The notes under the pieces are model-generated. The model did not search any database. It saw only the letters and a program-made list of their open reading frames with translations, and was not told the origin of the DNA. Of a DNA stretch of 64,000 nt, positions 1-8,871 are shown piece by piece (within the stretch, counting starts at the first letter, position 1; every line of letters begins with the position of its first letter). The translations under genes and the position numbers were made by a program. Origin of the DNA: an uncultured Oceanospirillaceae bacterium (GTDB lineage Bacteria > Pseudomonadota > Gammaproteobacteria > Pseudomonadales > Balneatricaceae); assembly GCA_937138495.1 (NCBI GenBank), contig CAKZPE010000085.1:62001-126000 (forward strand). Reading direction: 5' to 3'.

Positions 1-244
1 TCTTATTGTTCCTGCTGTCAGTGTAGGAGCACAGACAACGACATACAGAAAATCTTAACGAGGAGACAGCAACCACCACAATCAACCTTTTCGTCGCAAA
101 AGCCATAACCGCAAGTTATCAATACACGGTAAAAGCCTTAAAACCCTCGCTCAGGTAATGGTTAATTGCCCTATCACTTATCCTTCAGACGAAAAAAAAC
201 GCCCTGCTGTCTGACAACATGGCGTTCTTAAATAACAGCTTTAT
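1..244. other. Intergenic region at left edge
   Basis: No supported gene lies here. The right end holds a terminator for the leftward LysR gene. The left end read leftwards finishes in AGGAACAATAAGA, which resembles a ribosome binding site just ahead of a leftward start codon outside the window. That reading is inference and cannot be tested here. Confidence 0.4.
192..226 (-). terminator. Rho-independent terminator of LysR gene
   Basis: Read leftwards, AACGCC pairs with GGCGTT around an inner TGTC/GACA hairpin, followed by a run of eight T. It sits about 20 bases beyond the stop codon of the LysR gene. Confidence 0.7.
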
Positions 245-1243
245 TCATCCCTCAGGGGCATCTTCCGCTTTACCGATATAGGTGGGTTCCTCGCGAATAC
301 ACGCCATGAACCAGTCCATGAATGCTTTAAACGCCGGAGTAGTACTCTTATCTTCCGTATACGTGAGGTAATGCAGTTTTTCTTTAAACACCGCTTTGTG
401 ATCCCCCACCCGGACCAGCCGGCCTTCCGCCAGCATGTGCTCTACCAACTGGTTCCAGCCTAAACAGACACCCTGATGGTTCAGTGCCATCTGCGCCAGC
501 ATATTGAAATCATTCGCGTTGAAAATCCGCAACTGGCTGTCATCACTCTGATCCAGCTCCATGTCATGAAACGCAAACCATACGCCCCAGTCCACGTGCT
601 CCGCCACCTGAGAACGGCCAAACGGGCTGAGGTTCAGCAGCACCGACTGTTGCAAGCCTTCAAGGGTAATGATCTCAGGGTTGTCCTGCAGATACTGTGG
701 CGAACACACCGGATAGATGAGGTCATAAAACAGCGGGACTGAGTGATAACCTTCCCGCGGGTCACTGGCCTTGTTGATGAAAATATCCGGCCGGACACCA
801 GGTTCCATCTGCAGGAAGTTATTGGTGGTCACCATGTTCACATCAATTTCCGGATGCAGCGCAATAAACGCCGGCAGCCGGTAAGACAACCAGAAAGTCG
901 AAAACGCTGGCGTGCAGCAAATCGTCAGGGCCTGACGCCGTTTACCCGTGTTCTGAATCCGCTGGGCCGCCTGGGCAATATTCACAAAGGAAAGATAGGC
1001 GGCATCATAAAAAATACTGCCGGCTTCTGTGAGTTCCACCGCCCGGCCGGAACGCTTAAAAAGCGTGACGCCTAAAGCGGCTTCCAGCTCGCGAATCTGC
1101 CTGCTGATGGCCGCCTGAGTCACGCACAGTGCTTCAGCTGCGCGGGTGAAATTCTGATACTTCGCGGCCGCCACGAATGACTTCACCGCCCGTAACGAGG
1201 GCATCTTGACCAGTATCTGATCCGGTTCTACGTGTTTAACCAT
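245..1243 (-). CDS. LysR-family transcriptional regulator
   Basis: DNA-binding regulator of 332 residues. Residues about 14-73 form the LysR winged helix (phrases such as SFVAAAKYQNFTRAAEAL and TQAAISRQIRELE), and the rest is the periplasmic-binding-protein-like effector domain. The N-terminal leader is longer than usual; an internal ATG at residue 14 (MPSLRAVKSF) would give a more typical start, so the start is uncertain. It is divergent from the Rieske oxygenase gene across about 306 bases, the usual LysR arrangement, so it probably controls that gene. The architecture is GcvA-like. The inducer is unknown; a quaternary amine is the guess from context. Confidence 0.85.
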   Translation of the reverse strand: MVKHVEPDQILVKMPSLRAVKSFVAAAKYQNFTRAAEALCVTQAAISRQIRELEAALGVTLFKRSGRAVELTEAGSIFYDAAYLSFVNIAQAAQRIQNTGKRRQALTICCTPAFSTFWLSYRLPAFIALHPEIDVNMVTTNNFLQMEPGVRPDIFINKASDPREGYHSVPLFYDLIYPVCSPQYLQDNPEIITLEGLQQSVLLNLSPFGRSQVAEHVDWGVWFAFHDMELDQSDDSQLRIFNANDFNMLAQMALNHQGVCLGWNQLVEHMLAEGRLVRVGDHKAVFKEKLHYLTYTEDKSTTPAFKAFMDWFMACIREEPTYIGKAEDAPEG

Positions 1244-1549
1244 AACGTCAGGTATTCAATTCTCTAAATAAAAAGTCGCTTTACCGATTTTCGGGCCAAA
1301 AATACACTGGCCCCGCTATCACACCCTGTTCGCAGCGGTACTCTCTGTGCCGTGCTGAATCCTCGAAAACCCTTCTGTACTGGCCATTTCAGCGGAGTTT
1401 GAGTATTCGGTTTCCGGTATTTGGCGATGCCTTACCTGCTGCATTAAAAACGATAGAGGGTCTGAAAAACAATAGCCATGTTTTTTTAACCGGGTGTGTT
1501 GCAAGTGTATTTCTAACAACAATAAACGTGTGTTTACAGGAGTCATCCT
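1244..1549. promoter_or_regulatory. Divergent LysR / Rieske oxygenase promoter region
   Basis: This 306-base non-coding span separates two divergent genes and must hold both promoters. I see no clear palindromic operator or riboswitch. The oxygenase start at 1550 is preceded by a usable purine-rich site (ACAGGAGTCATCCT). Confidence 0.5.
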
Positions 1550-2776
1550 ATGTCTGATCAGGCCAAAACCCTTGAGTTAATCCGCCAGCGTCCACCCCGC
1601 CATGCACTGAGCAGCGCCCTCTATCATGACCAGGATGTATACCGGCAGGATCTGGAGCAGATCTGGCACAGCCACTGGATTTTTGCTGGCCACAGCTTCG
1701 AGATTCCCAAAGCCGGTGACTACCTGACTCTGCAAATCGGCGAATACCCGGTGGTTATCGTTCGGGGCGACAAAGGGGAAATCAACGCCTTCCATAACGC
1801 CTGCCGCCACCGGGGTTCCCGGCTGTGCTCTGCCGCAAAAGGCAAGTCTGCCAAGCTGGTCTGCCCGTACCACAAATGGACCTTCGGGCTGGACGGTAAA
1901 CTGCTGTTCGCCGGCAATATGGGCCCGGATTTCAGCAATGCAGATCACAACCTGCTGCCGGTGCACTGTGAAGTGGTGAACAGTTTTATCTATGTATGTG
2001 TGGCGGAAAACGCCCCGGATTTTGAAGCCTTTCGGGCTGACGTCACCCCGTTTATCGAACCGCACAATCTGGACGACTGCAAAGTGGCCTTCGAGTCCAA
2101 CATCATCGAAAAAGGTAACTGGAAGCTGGTGTTCGAAAACAACCGGGAGTGCTATCACTGCGATGCCAATCACCCGGAACTGCTGAATTCTTTTGTCGAA
2201 AACCTCTCTGTGGCCGGCGTCGGCGGTAACGACGACCCTGAACTGACTGCCCACTGGGACAGCTGCGAAGCCGCCGGTTTCCCGAGCCGTCTGGTCATGG
2301 ACCCGAACGGCCAGTACCGCATGACCCGTATCCCGTTAGCCTCCGGCGCTGTCAGCTATACCATGAACGGTAAGCCGGCAGTCAACGGCCGGCTGGATAC
2401 ACCGAACGCTGAGGGTAAACACCCGGAAGATATCGGCGCACTGCTGTATTTCAACTATCCCTCCACGTGGAATCACTTCCTGGGGGATCACGCCCTGAGC
2501 TTCCGGATTCTGCCTCTCGGACATGACCAAACCCTGGTCACCACCAAATGGCTGGTACATAAGGATGCACAGAAAGGGGTCGATTACGATCTGGATAGCC
2601 TGACCAAGGTCTGGCTGGCCACTAATGATCAGGACCGTGAACTGGTCGAAGAAACCTTCCGTGGCACCGGCTCGCCATCTTATACCCCGGGCCCCTTCTC
2701 AGAGGTTGCCGAGAACGGCGTATGTCAGTTTGTCGACTGGTACTGCGACACAATGGAAAGCCGCCTGAGCAAATAA
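1550..2776 (+). CDS. Rieske [2Fe-2S] oxygenase alpha subunit, GbcA-like
   Basis: Oxygenase component of a Rieske non-heme iron system, 408 residues. The Rieske cluster ligands are visible as C85-x-H87 and C105-x2-H108. The mononuclear iron site is E200-x2-H203-x4-H208 in the ENNRECYHCDANH stretch, which resembles glycine betaine monooxygenase GbcA and related betaine demethylases. Such enzymes oxidatively remove an N-methyl group and need a ferredoxin reductase (GbcB type). No reductase gene is in this window, so the electron donor must be elsewhere. The ProVWX importer two genes downstream supports a betaine substrate. Glycine betaine, proline betaine or another N-methylated osmolyte are all possible; the exact substrate is inference. 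Confidence 0.85.
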   Translation: MSDQAKTLELIRQRPPRHALSSALYHDQDVYRQDLEQIWHSHWIFAGHSFEIPKAGDYLTLQIGEYPVVIVRGDKGEINAFHNACRHRGSRLCSAAKGKSAKLVCPYHKWTFGLDGKLLFAGNMGPDFSNADHNLLPVHCEVVNSFIYVCVAENAPDFEAFRADVTPFIEPHNLDDCKVAFESNIIEKGNWKLVFENNRECYHCDANHPELLNSFVENLSVAGVGGNDDPELTAHWDSCEAAGFPSRLVMDPNGQYRMTRIPLASGAVSYTMNGKPAVNGRLDTPNAEGKHPEDIGALLYFNYPSTWNHFLGDHALSFRILPLGHDQTLVTTKWLVHKDAQKGVDYDLDSLTKVWLATNDQDRELVEETFRGTGSPSYTPGPFSEVAENGVCQFVDWYCDTMESRLSK

Positions 2777-2819
2777 CCCCAATACGCGCGGTATAACAAC
2801 AGAGTTTTGTCCGTCTTCC

Positions 2820-2854
2820 CTGCCGGTGCCGTCTGGCACCCGCAGGGCTTTTTA
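2820..2854 (+). terminator. Terminator after Rieske oxygenase
   Basis: An 11-base stem (CTGCCGGTGCC against GGCACCCGCAG, one mismatch) with a GTCT loop is followed by GGCTTTTTAAA. It lies about 45 bases beyond the oxygenase stop and just before the EamA gene. Confidence 0.7.
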
Positions 2855-2879
2855 AATACTCACAGCTCACGGATTTAAA

Positions 2880-3779
2880 ATGCAAAGAACACTTCCTACG
2901 CCACTCTCTTCCGGGGATTACCTGCAGGGATACCTGCTGGTGATTGTCGCAGCCGTCAGCTATGGCCTGCAGCCGTTATTCGCCTTTCAGGCCTATGCGG
3001 ATGATGCGACACCACTTGGGTTGCTCCTCTGCCGCTACATCATTGCTTTTGTGCTGTTGCTGACCTGGCTGCGCTGGCGCAACATCGCCCTGCCCAGAGG
3101 CAAGGCATTCGGCCAGTATCTGATCATTGGCATTGGTTATGGCTGTGCCGCACTGGGGTATTACACGGCCAGCCAGAGCACCTCCGTGAGCATGGCGGTG
3201 ATTGTGATGTTTTCATTCCCCGCCTTTATCACCCTTTATTCAATGGTGATACTTAAAGACCCACCGCGGACATCCCGGCTATTAAGCATGGTGATGGGGC
3301 TGGCTGGCGTGGTACTGGCCGCGGGATCCGATTTTCAGGGGGATCTCAGCGGCATTGGCTGGGCCCTGTTTGCCGCACTCAGTTACGGTGCCTCGATCAT
3401 ATACGGCAGCCATAATGCGGTCAGCAAGCAACCGCTGGCCGACAGTTGTGTCATCATGTTTGGGGGGGCGGTGATCTTCTGTATTGCCATACTGGGCAGT
3501 ACCCTGCTGGGCACCGGTATTCCTGTCAGCCTGCCATCCGGCGCAAGCAGCTGGCTGGCCACTGTCGGTCTCGCCGGATTTGCCACCCTGCTTCCGGCGA
3601 TCTGTTTTATCAGTGGTTCCCCTAAGACCGGCGCTGCCAATGCGGCCACCATTTCCACGCTTGAACCGGTGGTCGCCATCAGCATTGCCGTGCTGATGAT
3701 CGGCGAATCCCTTCCAGTAGCAACCCTGCTTGGGGGTGTGCTGGTGCTGGCAGCGGCTATCACGCTGGCACGTAAATAA
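2880..3779 (+). CDS. EamA/DMT-family transporter
   Basis: Integral membrane protein of 299 residues with about ten hydrophobic segments in two homologous halves, the drug/metabolite transporter (EamA) fold. Examples of membrane segments are residues 18-36 and the C-terminal stretch rich in Ala, Val and Leu. The family moves amino acids and other small metabolites across the inner membrane, often as exporters. It follows the Rieske oxygenase by about 100 bases with a terminator between, so it may have its own promoter. Its cargo cannot be read from sequence; it could handle a product or precursor of the betaine-like substrate. Confidence 0.85.
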   Translation: MQRTLPTPLSSGDYLQGYLLVIVAAVSYGLQPLFAFQAYADDATPLGLLLCRYIIAFVLLLTWLRWRNIALPRGKAFGQYLIIGIGYGCAALGYYTASQSTSVSMAVIVMFSFPAFITLYSMVILKDPPRTSRLLSMVMGLAGVVLAAGSDFQGDLSGIGWALFAALSYGASIIYGSHNAVSKQPLADSCVIMFGGAVIFCIAILGSTLLGTGIPVSLPSGASSWLATVGLAGFATLLPAICFISGSPKTGAANAATISTLEPVVAISIAVLMIGESLPVATLLGGVLVLAAAITLARK

Positions 3780-3801
3780 CACCTGTATGCCCCGCCCTTC
3801 T

Positions 3802-3820
3802 GGTCAGCCACCGGCTGACC
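3802..3820 (+). terminator. Probable terminator after EamA gene
   Basis: A perfect 8-base inverted repeat (GGTCAGCC, loop ACC, GGCTGACC) is followed by a weak pyrimidine tract (CTTGTTCTTT). It lies 22 bases past the EamA stop. Confidence 0.55.
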
Positions 3821-4179
3821 CTTGTTCTTTCCAGCCACTTCAGCATCTGTCCGGCGGGGATCCCAACCCGTCGCGGTCTTCTTCCTTAAGCACTGTTCGA
3901 TGCATTCCGACCCTTAAAAATATCTGTCGTAAAAATAAGGCTTTGATTACTTAAGTGACGCGTTTCGATCTTCAGAGCACGAACAATAACGCCAGGTTAT
4001 GGTTTCTAGGCAAATAATGTCGTTGGACGCTTTTTTGCAAAATCTCTAATTTAAATAACAGAACGTCCCTGTCCATCGCCGTTTTCGGTTTGGTTAATCC
4101 CCTCCGAAAACAGCGATGTTCAGCCTGCAGGTAGCAGCCTGCTGAACATATGTAATCCAATAATAAAAACGAGGACAGC
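3821..4179 (+). promoter_or_regulatory. Upstream region of proVWX operon
   Basis: About 360 bases without a gene ahead of the ABC importer operon, which must contain its promoter. I found no clear operator or riboswitch. The proV start at 4180 has GAGGACAGC as ribosome binding site. Confidence 0.45.
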
Positions 4180-5358
4180 ATGACAGACAACACAGATATC
4201 CTGTCGATTCGCAACGTTTACAAGGTATTCGGTGAGCAGCCGGACAAAGCGATGCAGATGTTGCGCGATGGCGCAGACAAGGATCAGATCTTTGAAAAAA
4301 CCGGCCAGACAGTCGGTGTCTTCGATGCCAGTTTCTCGGTAAAAAAAGGTGAGATTTTCGTCATCATGGGCCTGTCCGGCTCCGGTAAATCCACCATGGT
4401 TCGCCTCCTCAACCGTCTGATTGAACCCACCGCCGGCAGCATTGAGCTGAACGGTAAAGACATTACTAATCTGGGTGATGAAGACCTGCTGGACGTACGC
4501 CGCCAGGAGATGAGCATGGTGTTTCAGTCGTTTGCACTGATGCCGCACATGTCGGTACTGGAAAATGCAGCCTTCGGTCTGGAAATCTCCGGTGTTGAAC
4601 CGGATGAACGTAACCGGCGTGCGCAGGAAGCGCTGGATCAGGTGGGTCTGGGTGAACACAGTTCAAGCTACCCGCACCAGCTATCCGGTGGCATGCAGCA
4701 GCGCGTAGGTCTGGCCCGGGCACTGGCCAACGACCCGACAATTTTGCTGATGGACGAGGCTTTCTCAGCACTGGATCCGCTGATCCGTTACGAAATGCAG
4801 GGTGAACTGATCCGCCTGCAGAAGGAACAGGAACGCACCGTTATCTTCATTTCCCACGACCTGGATGAAGCCATCCGCATCGGTGACCGCATCGCCATTA
4901 TGGAAGGCGGCCGTGTGGTACAGATCGGAACCCCGGAAGAGATCATGCGCAATCCGGCGGATGACTACGTCGAAACCTTCTTCCAGGGGGTGGATGTCAC
5001 CAAGATCCTCAAGGCCGGCGATATCGCCTGTGCCGACACTGGCTGTGCAATCCGTATTAACGGCAGCGTTCAGCCATTCGACAGCAGCAACCACCGCTTC
5101 GGTTATCTGCTGAATGACGGCAATCAGCTGCAGGGCGTCGTGCCCCTGACGGCGACCGATGGCTCAACCGCAACCCTGGCTTCGTTACAGGCATCCCAAC
5201 TGGATAATCATCACCAGGTATACAGCGATGATCTGCTCAAAGACGTGCTGAAAAAAGTCGCCAACAGTGACTACCCCGTACCCGTGACTGACCGGGCCGG
5301 CAGCTTCTGCGGGGTCATCAGTAAAGATCAGCTGCTGCAAACCCTGAGTCAGTCCTGA
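4180..5358 (+). CDS. proV: Glycine betaine/proline betaine ABC importer, ATPase
   Basis: Cytoplasmic ATP-binding subunit of an osmolyte importer, 392 residues. The Walker A motif GLSGSGKST is near residues 64-72, the signature LSGGMQQRV near 168-176, and Walker B ILLMDEAFSALDP near 189-201. The N-terminal extension (KVFGEQPDKAMQML) and a CBS-type C-terminal region are typical of ProV/OpuAA, where the tandem CBS part senses ionic strength. It is first in an operon with the permease (54 bases apart) and binding protein. Next to a Rieske demethylase-like enzyme the importer probably feeds catabolism as well as osmoprotection. Confidence 0.93.
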   Translation: MTDNTDILSIRNVYKVFGEQPDKAMQMLRDGADKDQIFEKTGQTVGVFDASFSVKKGEIFVIMGLSGSGKSTMVRLLNRLIEPTAGSIELNGKDITNLGDEDLLDVRRQEMSMVFQSFALMPHMSVLENAAFGLEISGVEPDERNRRAQEALDQVGLGEHSSSYPHQLSGGMQQRVGLARALANDPTILLMDEAFSALDPLIRYEMQGELIRLQKEQERTVIFISHDLDEAIRIGDRIAIMEGGRVVQIGTPEEIMRNPADDYVETFFQGVDVTKILKAGDIACADTGCAIRINGSVQPFDSSNHRFGYLLNDGNQLQGVVPLTATDGSTATLASLQASQLDNHHQVYSDDLLKDVLKKVANSDYPVPVTDRAGSFCGVISKDQLLQTLSQS

Positions 5359-5412
5359 GCCGTAATGACCCTGAGCTAAGCCGAATACAACAATAAAAGA
5401 GACCGAACCATC

Positions 5413-6348
5413 ATGTCTGAATTCAGTTTATTAGACCCGTTTCAGTTCCTCAGTATCCCCCTCGGTGAGTGGGTTGAGAGCCTGCTGAACTATTTAGTAC
5501 AGAATTTCCGCGGCTTCTTCCGGGCGATTCGCTGGCCGATTGATCAGGTACTGGATTTTTCTGAATACATACTGCAGTCCATCCCACCTTTAATCGGCAT
5601 CATTCTGTCATCCCTGCTGGGCTGGCAACTGGCCGGTAAGAAAATGGGCATATTCTGCGCCATTACCCTGTTTTTCCTGGGCCTGATCGGCGTCTGGTCT
5701 GAGTCTATGACTACCCTGTCACTGGTGCTGACCTCCCTGTTCTTCTGCATCATTTTCGGCATTCCCTTAGGCATTGCCTCAGCCCGCAGTGACCGGCTGG
5801 AAAAGATTGTTCGCCCCGGGCTGGATGCCATGCAAACCCTGCCTGCATTCGTGTATCTGGTACCGGTGGTCATGCTGTTCGGCATCGGCAACGTGCCGGG
5901 TGTACTGGTGACCATCGTCTTTGCCCTGCCACCGCTGGTGCGTCTGACGAATCTGGGCATCCGCCAGGTACCGGCCGACAAGATTGAAGCCGCCCGCGCC
6001 TTTGGCTGCACCCCACGGCAGATGCTGTTCAAAGTTCAGCTCCCCCTTTCAATGCCAACCATTATGGCGGGCATCAACCAGACACTGATGCTGTCGCTGT
6101 CGATGGTGGTTATCGCCTCCATGATTTCTGTCGGCGGTCTGGGTCAGATGGTACTGCGCGGTATCGGCCGGCTGGACATGGGCCTGGCGACCGTTGGCGG
6201 CGTCGGTCTGGTATTGCTGGCGATCTTCCTTGACCGCCTGACACAGGCCATGGGCGACCGCTCCGAAGCAAGCCATGGCATGCACTGGTATGAAACCGGC
6301 CCGGCTGGCCTGCTGGTTCGCAGCTACCGCAGCCTGACCGCTAAATAA
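5413..6348 (+). CDS. proW: Glycine betaine/proline betaine ABC importer, permease
   Basis: Inner-membrane permease of the ProVWX importer, 311 residues, shorter than E. coli ProW. It has several transmembrane segments and the EAA loop of binding-protein-dependent permeases (IEAARAFGCTPRQMLFKVQLPLSMPTI, written here only as position about 194-220). It contacts the ATPase through that loop. It lies between proV and proX with short spacers, so the three genes are one transcription unit. Confidence 0.92.
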   Translation: MSEFSLLDPFQFLSIPLGEWVESLLNYLVQNFRGFFRAIRWPIDQVLDFSEYILQSIPPLIGIILSSLLGWQLAGKKMGIFCAITLFFLGLIGVWSESMTTLSLVLTSLFFCIIFGIPLGIASARSDRLEKIVRPGLDAMQTLPAFVYLVPVVMLFGIGNVPGVLVTIVFALPPLVRLTNLGIRQVPADKIEAARAFGCTPRQMLFKVQLPLSMPTIMAGINQTLMLSLSMVVIASMISVGGLGQMVLRGIGRLDMGLATVGGVGLVLLAIFLDRLTQAMGDRSEASHGMHWYETGPAGLLVRSYRSLTAK

Positions 6349-6393
6349 TTTAACAAAACAACAAAAACACTGTTAATAAATGAGGATCCAGCG

Positions 6394-7416
6394 ATGATCA
6401 AATCACGCTTAAAAGAACTGTCTAAAAGCATTATTCAGTTAACGGCCGCTGCCGCTCTGGCAACCTCTGCCAGCGCTGTACTTGCAGCCGATAAACCGGG
6501 CGAAGGTGTGGAAGTGACGCCTATTTTCCCAAGTATTGCTGAAGAACGTTTCCGTGGTGAAATCGCTATCGCCGGCCTGCAGGAACTGGGCTACGAAGTC
6601 GAAGAACCGAAAGAAACCGAATACGCCACCATGATGCTGGCGCTGTCTTACGGTGATGCTGATTTTACTGTTCACCTGTGGGACATCCTGCACGATACCT
6701 TCTACAAAAAGGCCGGTGGCGACGACACTATGGTGAAAGCCGGTGACGTGATCCCGGGCGTTCTGCAGGGTTATCTGATCGACAAAAAAACCGCTGACGC
6801 ACACAACATCAAATCCCTGGCGGATCTGAAAAAACCTGAAATCGCCAAGCTGTTTGATGCCGACGATGACGGCAAAGCAGACCTGACCGGCTGTAACCCT
6901 GGCTGGGGCTGCGAGCTGGTGATCGACCACCACATCGACGCTTATGGCCTGGGCGACACCGTTAACCATAACCGCGGCTCTTACTTTGCCCTGATGGCCG
7001 ACACCATCACCCGGTACAACGAAGGCAAGCCAATCCTGTATTACACCTGGGTGCCACAGTGGATCGCCGGTGTACTGGTCGAAGACAAAGACGTGGTCTG
7101 GCTGGAAGTACCAAAAACGGACCTGCCTGACGGCAACAATGACGTGAACACCAGCTTCAATGGTAAAAACCTGGGCTTCGCCGTCGACAAGGTGATGTCT
7201 GTTATGAACAAAGAGTTTTCTGAAGAGAACCCTGCCGCCACTAAACTGCTGTCTCTGGTTCAGATCAGCGCCAGCGACGAAAGCGCTCAGAACCTGAAGA
7301 TGCAGGACGGTGAAAAGTCGGTTGAAGACATCAAGCGCCACGCGCAGGAATGGATCTCTGCCAACCGCAGCACTTACGACAGCTGGCTGGATGAGGCCCG
7401 CGCGGCCGCTAACTAA
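6394..7416 (+). CDS. proX: Glycine betaine/proline betaine binding protein
   Basis: Periplasmic substrate-binding protein of 340 residues with a Sec signal peptide (cleavage likely after the ASAVLA region near residue 31). The mid-protein CNPGWGCE motif, the YYTWVPQW segment and the C-terminal region align well with E. coli ProX by eye. Trp residues in this fold form the cation-pi cage for quaternary ammonium groups. Last gene of the importer operon before a strong terminator. The substrate is a betaine by family; which one is not shown. Confidence 0.92.
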   Translation: MIKSRLKELSKSIIQLTAAAALATSASAVLAADKPGEGVEVTPIFPSIAEERFRGEIAIAGLQELGYEVEEPKETEYATMMLALSYGDADFTVHLWDILHDTFYKKAGGDDTMVKAGDVIPGVLQGYLIDKKTADAHNIKSLADLKKPEIAKLFDADDDGKADLTGCNPGWGCELVIDHHIDAYGLGDTVNHNRGSYFALMADTITRYNEGKPILYYTWVPQWIAGVLVEDKDVVWLEVPKTDLPDGNNDVNTSFNGKNLGFAVDKVMSVMNKEFSEENPAATKLLSLVQISASDESAQNLKMQDGEKSVEDIKRHAQEWISANRSTYDSWLDEARAAAN

Positions 7417-7435
7417 GCATATTTCCCTGACTATC

Positions 7436-7459
7436 AAAGGCACCTGCGGGTGCCTTTAT
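7436..7459 (+). terminator. Terminator after proX
   Basis: A perfect 9-base stem AAAGGCACC / GGTGCCTTT with a TGCG loop, followed by ATTTG. It lies 20 bases past the proX stop and overlaps the upstream part of the next open frame, which argues that translation of that gene starts at the later ATG. Confidence 0.75.
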
Positions 7460-7482
7460 TTGTTTATCTGAAAGGAAGAACA

Positions 7483-8814
7483 ATGTCCCTCTATCGCTTC
7501 ATCAACGGCCTGACCTTCAGCGACGTACCTGCCCACACCCAACAACTGATCACCACCTCACTGATGGACATCATCGGCGTGGTCGCCGGAGCAACGGGCA
7601 ACACCACCAGTGAAAATATCCGCAACTATGCGGCCGATCATTACCCGGCCACCCGGTTAAGCAGCCGTCTGTTATTCGATGGCCGTCCCGTTCATCCACT
7701 GGGGGCCGCCTGGGCCGGAGGCTTTACCGCCGACAGCCTGGATGCCCACGAAGGACACTTCACCTCCAAAGGCCACGCCGGTGCTACGGTAGTGCCTGCC
7801 CTGCTGGCCATCGCCGATGCCTGCCACGCACAGGGGAAGGACATCTCCGGCGCAGAATTTCTGGCGGCGGTGACCGTCGCCTATGAAACCGGCCTGCGGG
7901 CTGGCGTCGCCCTGATGGATACCGCGGCGGAATATCACGCCTCAGGTGCTTTCTCCGGCTTAGGGGTCGTCTGCGGCGGCGCCCGTTTGCTAAAGATGAA
8001 CGAAACCCAGTTCATGCATGCACTGGGCATTGCCGAATACTTCGGCCCCCGCTGCCCGATGATGCGTTTGGTAGACTTCCCTTCAATGCTGCGTGACGCC
8101 CACGGGGCCGGTGCGTATGCCGGGCTTAATGCACTGCTGATGGCTGAAGCGGGCATTACCGGTGCCCCGGCTGAAACAGTGGAACATGACAAAATCAGAC
8201 ATTGCTGGGATGACCTCGGCCAGCGCTGGGAAATTGATGCCCAGTACTTTAAGCCCTGGCCCGTCTGCCGCTGGGCGCAACCGGCGCTGACCGCCGTGAC
8301 CGCCATGCTGGCTGAACATCCGCAGATCAACAGCGAAACTGTCACCGGTATTCAGGTAGAAACCTTTCACGAATCCATGCGCCTGCAGGGGCATTTTCCG
8401 GCCAATGCCGATGAAGCCCAGTACGGCCTCGCCTTTCCACTGGCGGCACTTATAACCCGGGGGCAAGTTGGTCCGAATGAGGTCACAGGTGACGCAATCA
8501 GAGATGCACAGATCTTAAAGGTCAGTAAGCTAATCGACATTACAGAAGCAGATGACCTGTCGGCCCGCTTCCCGGAAGAGATCCTCAGCCGGGTAACCAT
8601 CAGCCTTCAGGACGGCAACCGGTTCACCAGCCCGGTCACTCAGGCGAAAGGGGACCCTGCCACGGCTATGAGCCAGGCAGAATTCCGCGCCAAATTTGAC
8701 TTACTGGCAGGCGTTAACCTGTCAGCGTCACGCCGTGATGCTATCTGTACTGCGATTGATTCACTGCCCGTAAAGGACTCCTGCAGTGAACTGTTTGAAT
8801 TACTGATGCATTAA
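7483..8814 (+). CDS. MmgE/PrpD-family protein
   Basis: A 443-residue protein of the MmgE/PrpD family, whose best-known member PrpD is 2-methylcitrate dehydratase; other members have other dehydratase or isomerase roles. The start at 7483 follows AAGGAAGAACA; an upstream GTG at 7450 lies inside the proX terminator and is rejected. Typical features are the early DIIGVVAGATG segment, the HEGHFTSKGHAGA region and the GAYAGLNALLMAEAG region. Sitting between an importer for betaines and a regulator, it is more likely part of this catabolic cluster than of propionate metabolism (no prpB/prpC seen). Reaction unknown. Confidence 0.85.
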   Translation: MSLYRFINGLTFSDVPAHTQQLITTSLMDIIGVVAGATGNTTSENIRNYAADHYPATRLSSRLLFDGRPVHPLGAAWAGGFTADSLDAHEGHFTSKGHAGATVVPALLAIADACHAQGKDISGAEFLAAVTVAYETGLRAGVALMDTAAEYHASGAFSGLGVVCGGARLLKMNETQFMHALGIAEYFGPRCPMMRLVDFPSMLRDAHGAGAYAGLNALLMAEAGITGAPAETVEHDKIRHCWDDLGQRWEIDAQYFKPWPVCRWAQPALTAVTAMLAEHPQINSETVTGIQVETFHESMRLQGHFPANADEAQYGLAFPLAALITRGQVGPNEVTGDAIRDAQILKVSKLIDITEADDLSARFPEEILSRVTISLQDGNRFTSPVTQAKGDPATAMSQAEFRAKFDLLAGVNLSASRRDAICTAIDSLPVKDSCSELFELLMH

Positions 8815-8830
8815 AAAAGGCCCGGACAGC

Positions 8831-8855
8831 TTCCTGCTCCGGTCCGGAGCAGGAA
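8831..8855. repeat. Perfect 12-base inverted repeat
   Basis: The arm TTCCTGCTCCGG is followed by a single T and its exact reverse complement. It lies just after the MmgE/PrpD stop and 16 bases before the AraC-type regulator start. There is no T run on the + side. It may be a terminator stem, an RNA hairpin near the regulator's ribosome binding site, or an operator. Confidence 0.6.
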
Positions 8856-8871
8856 AGGACGAGCACAGACA

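Noticed and set aside
6439..7443. Long leftward frame antisense to proX
   Set aside because: A shadow of a GC-biased gene; proX is certain from its family motifs.
7483..8814. MmgE/PrpD gene as part of a methylcitrate (propionate) operon
   Set aside because: No prpB, prpC or prpR is near; it lies between a betaine importer and a betaine-type regulator.
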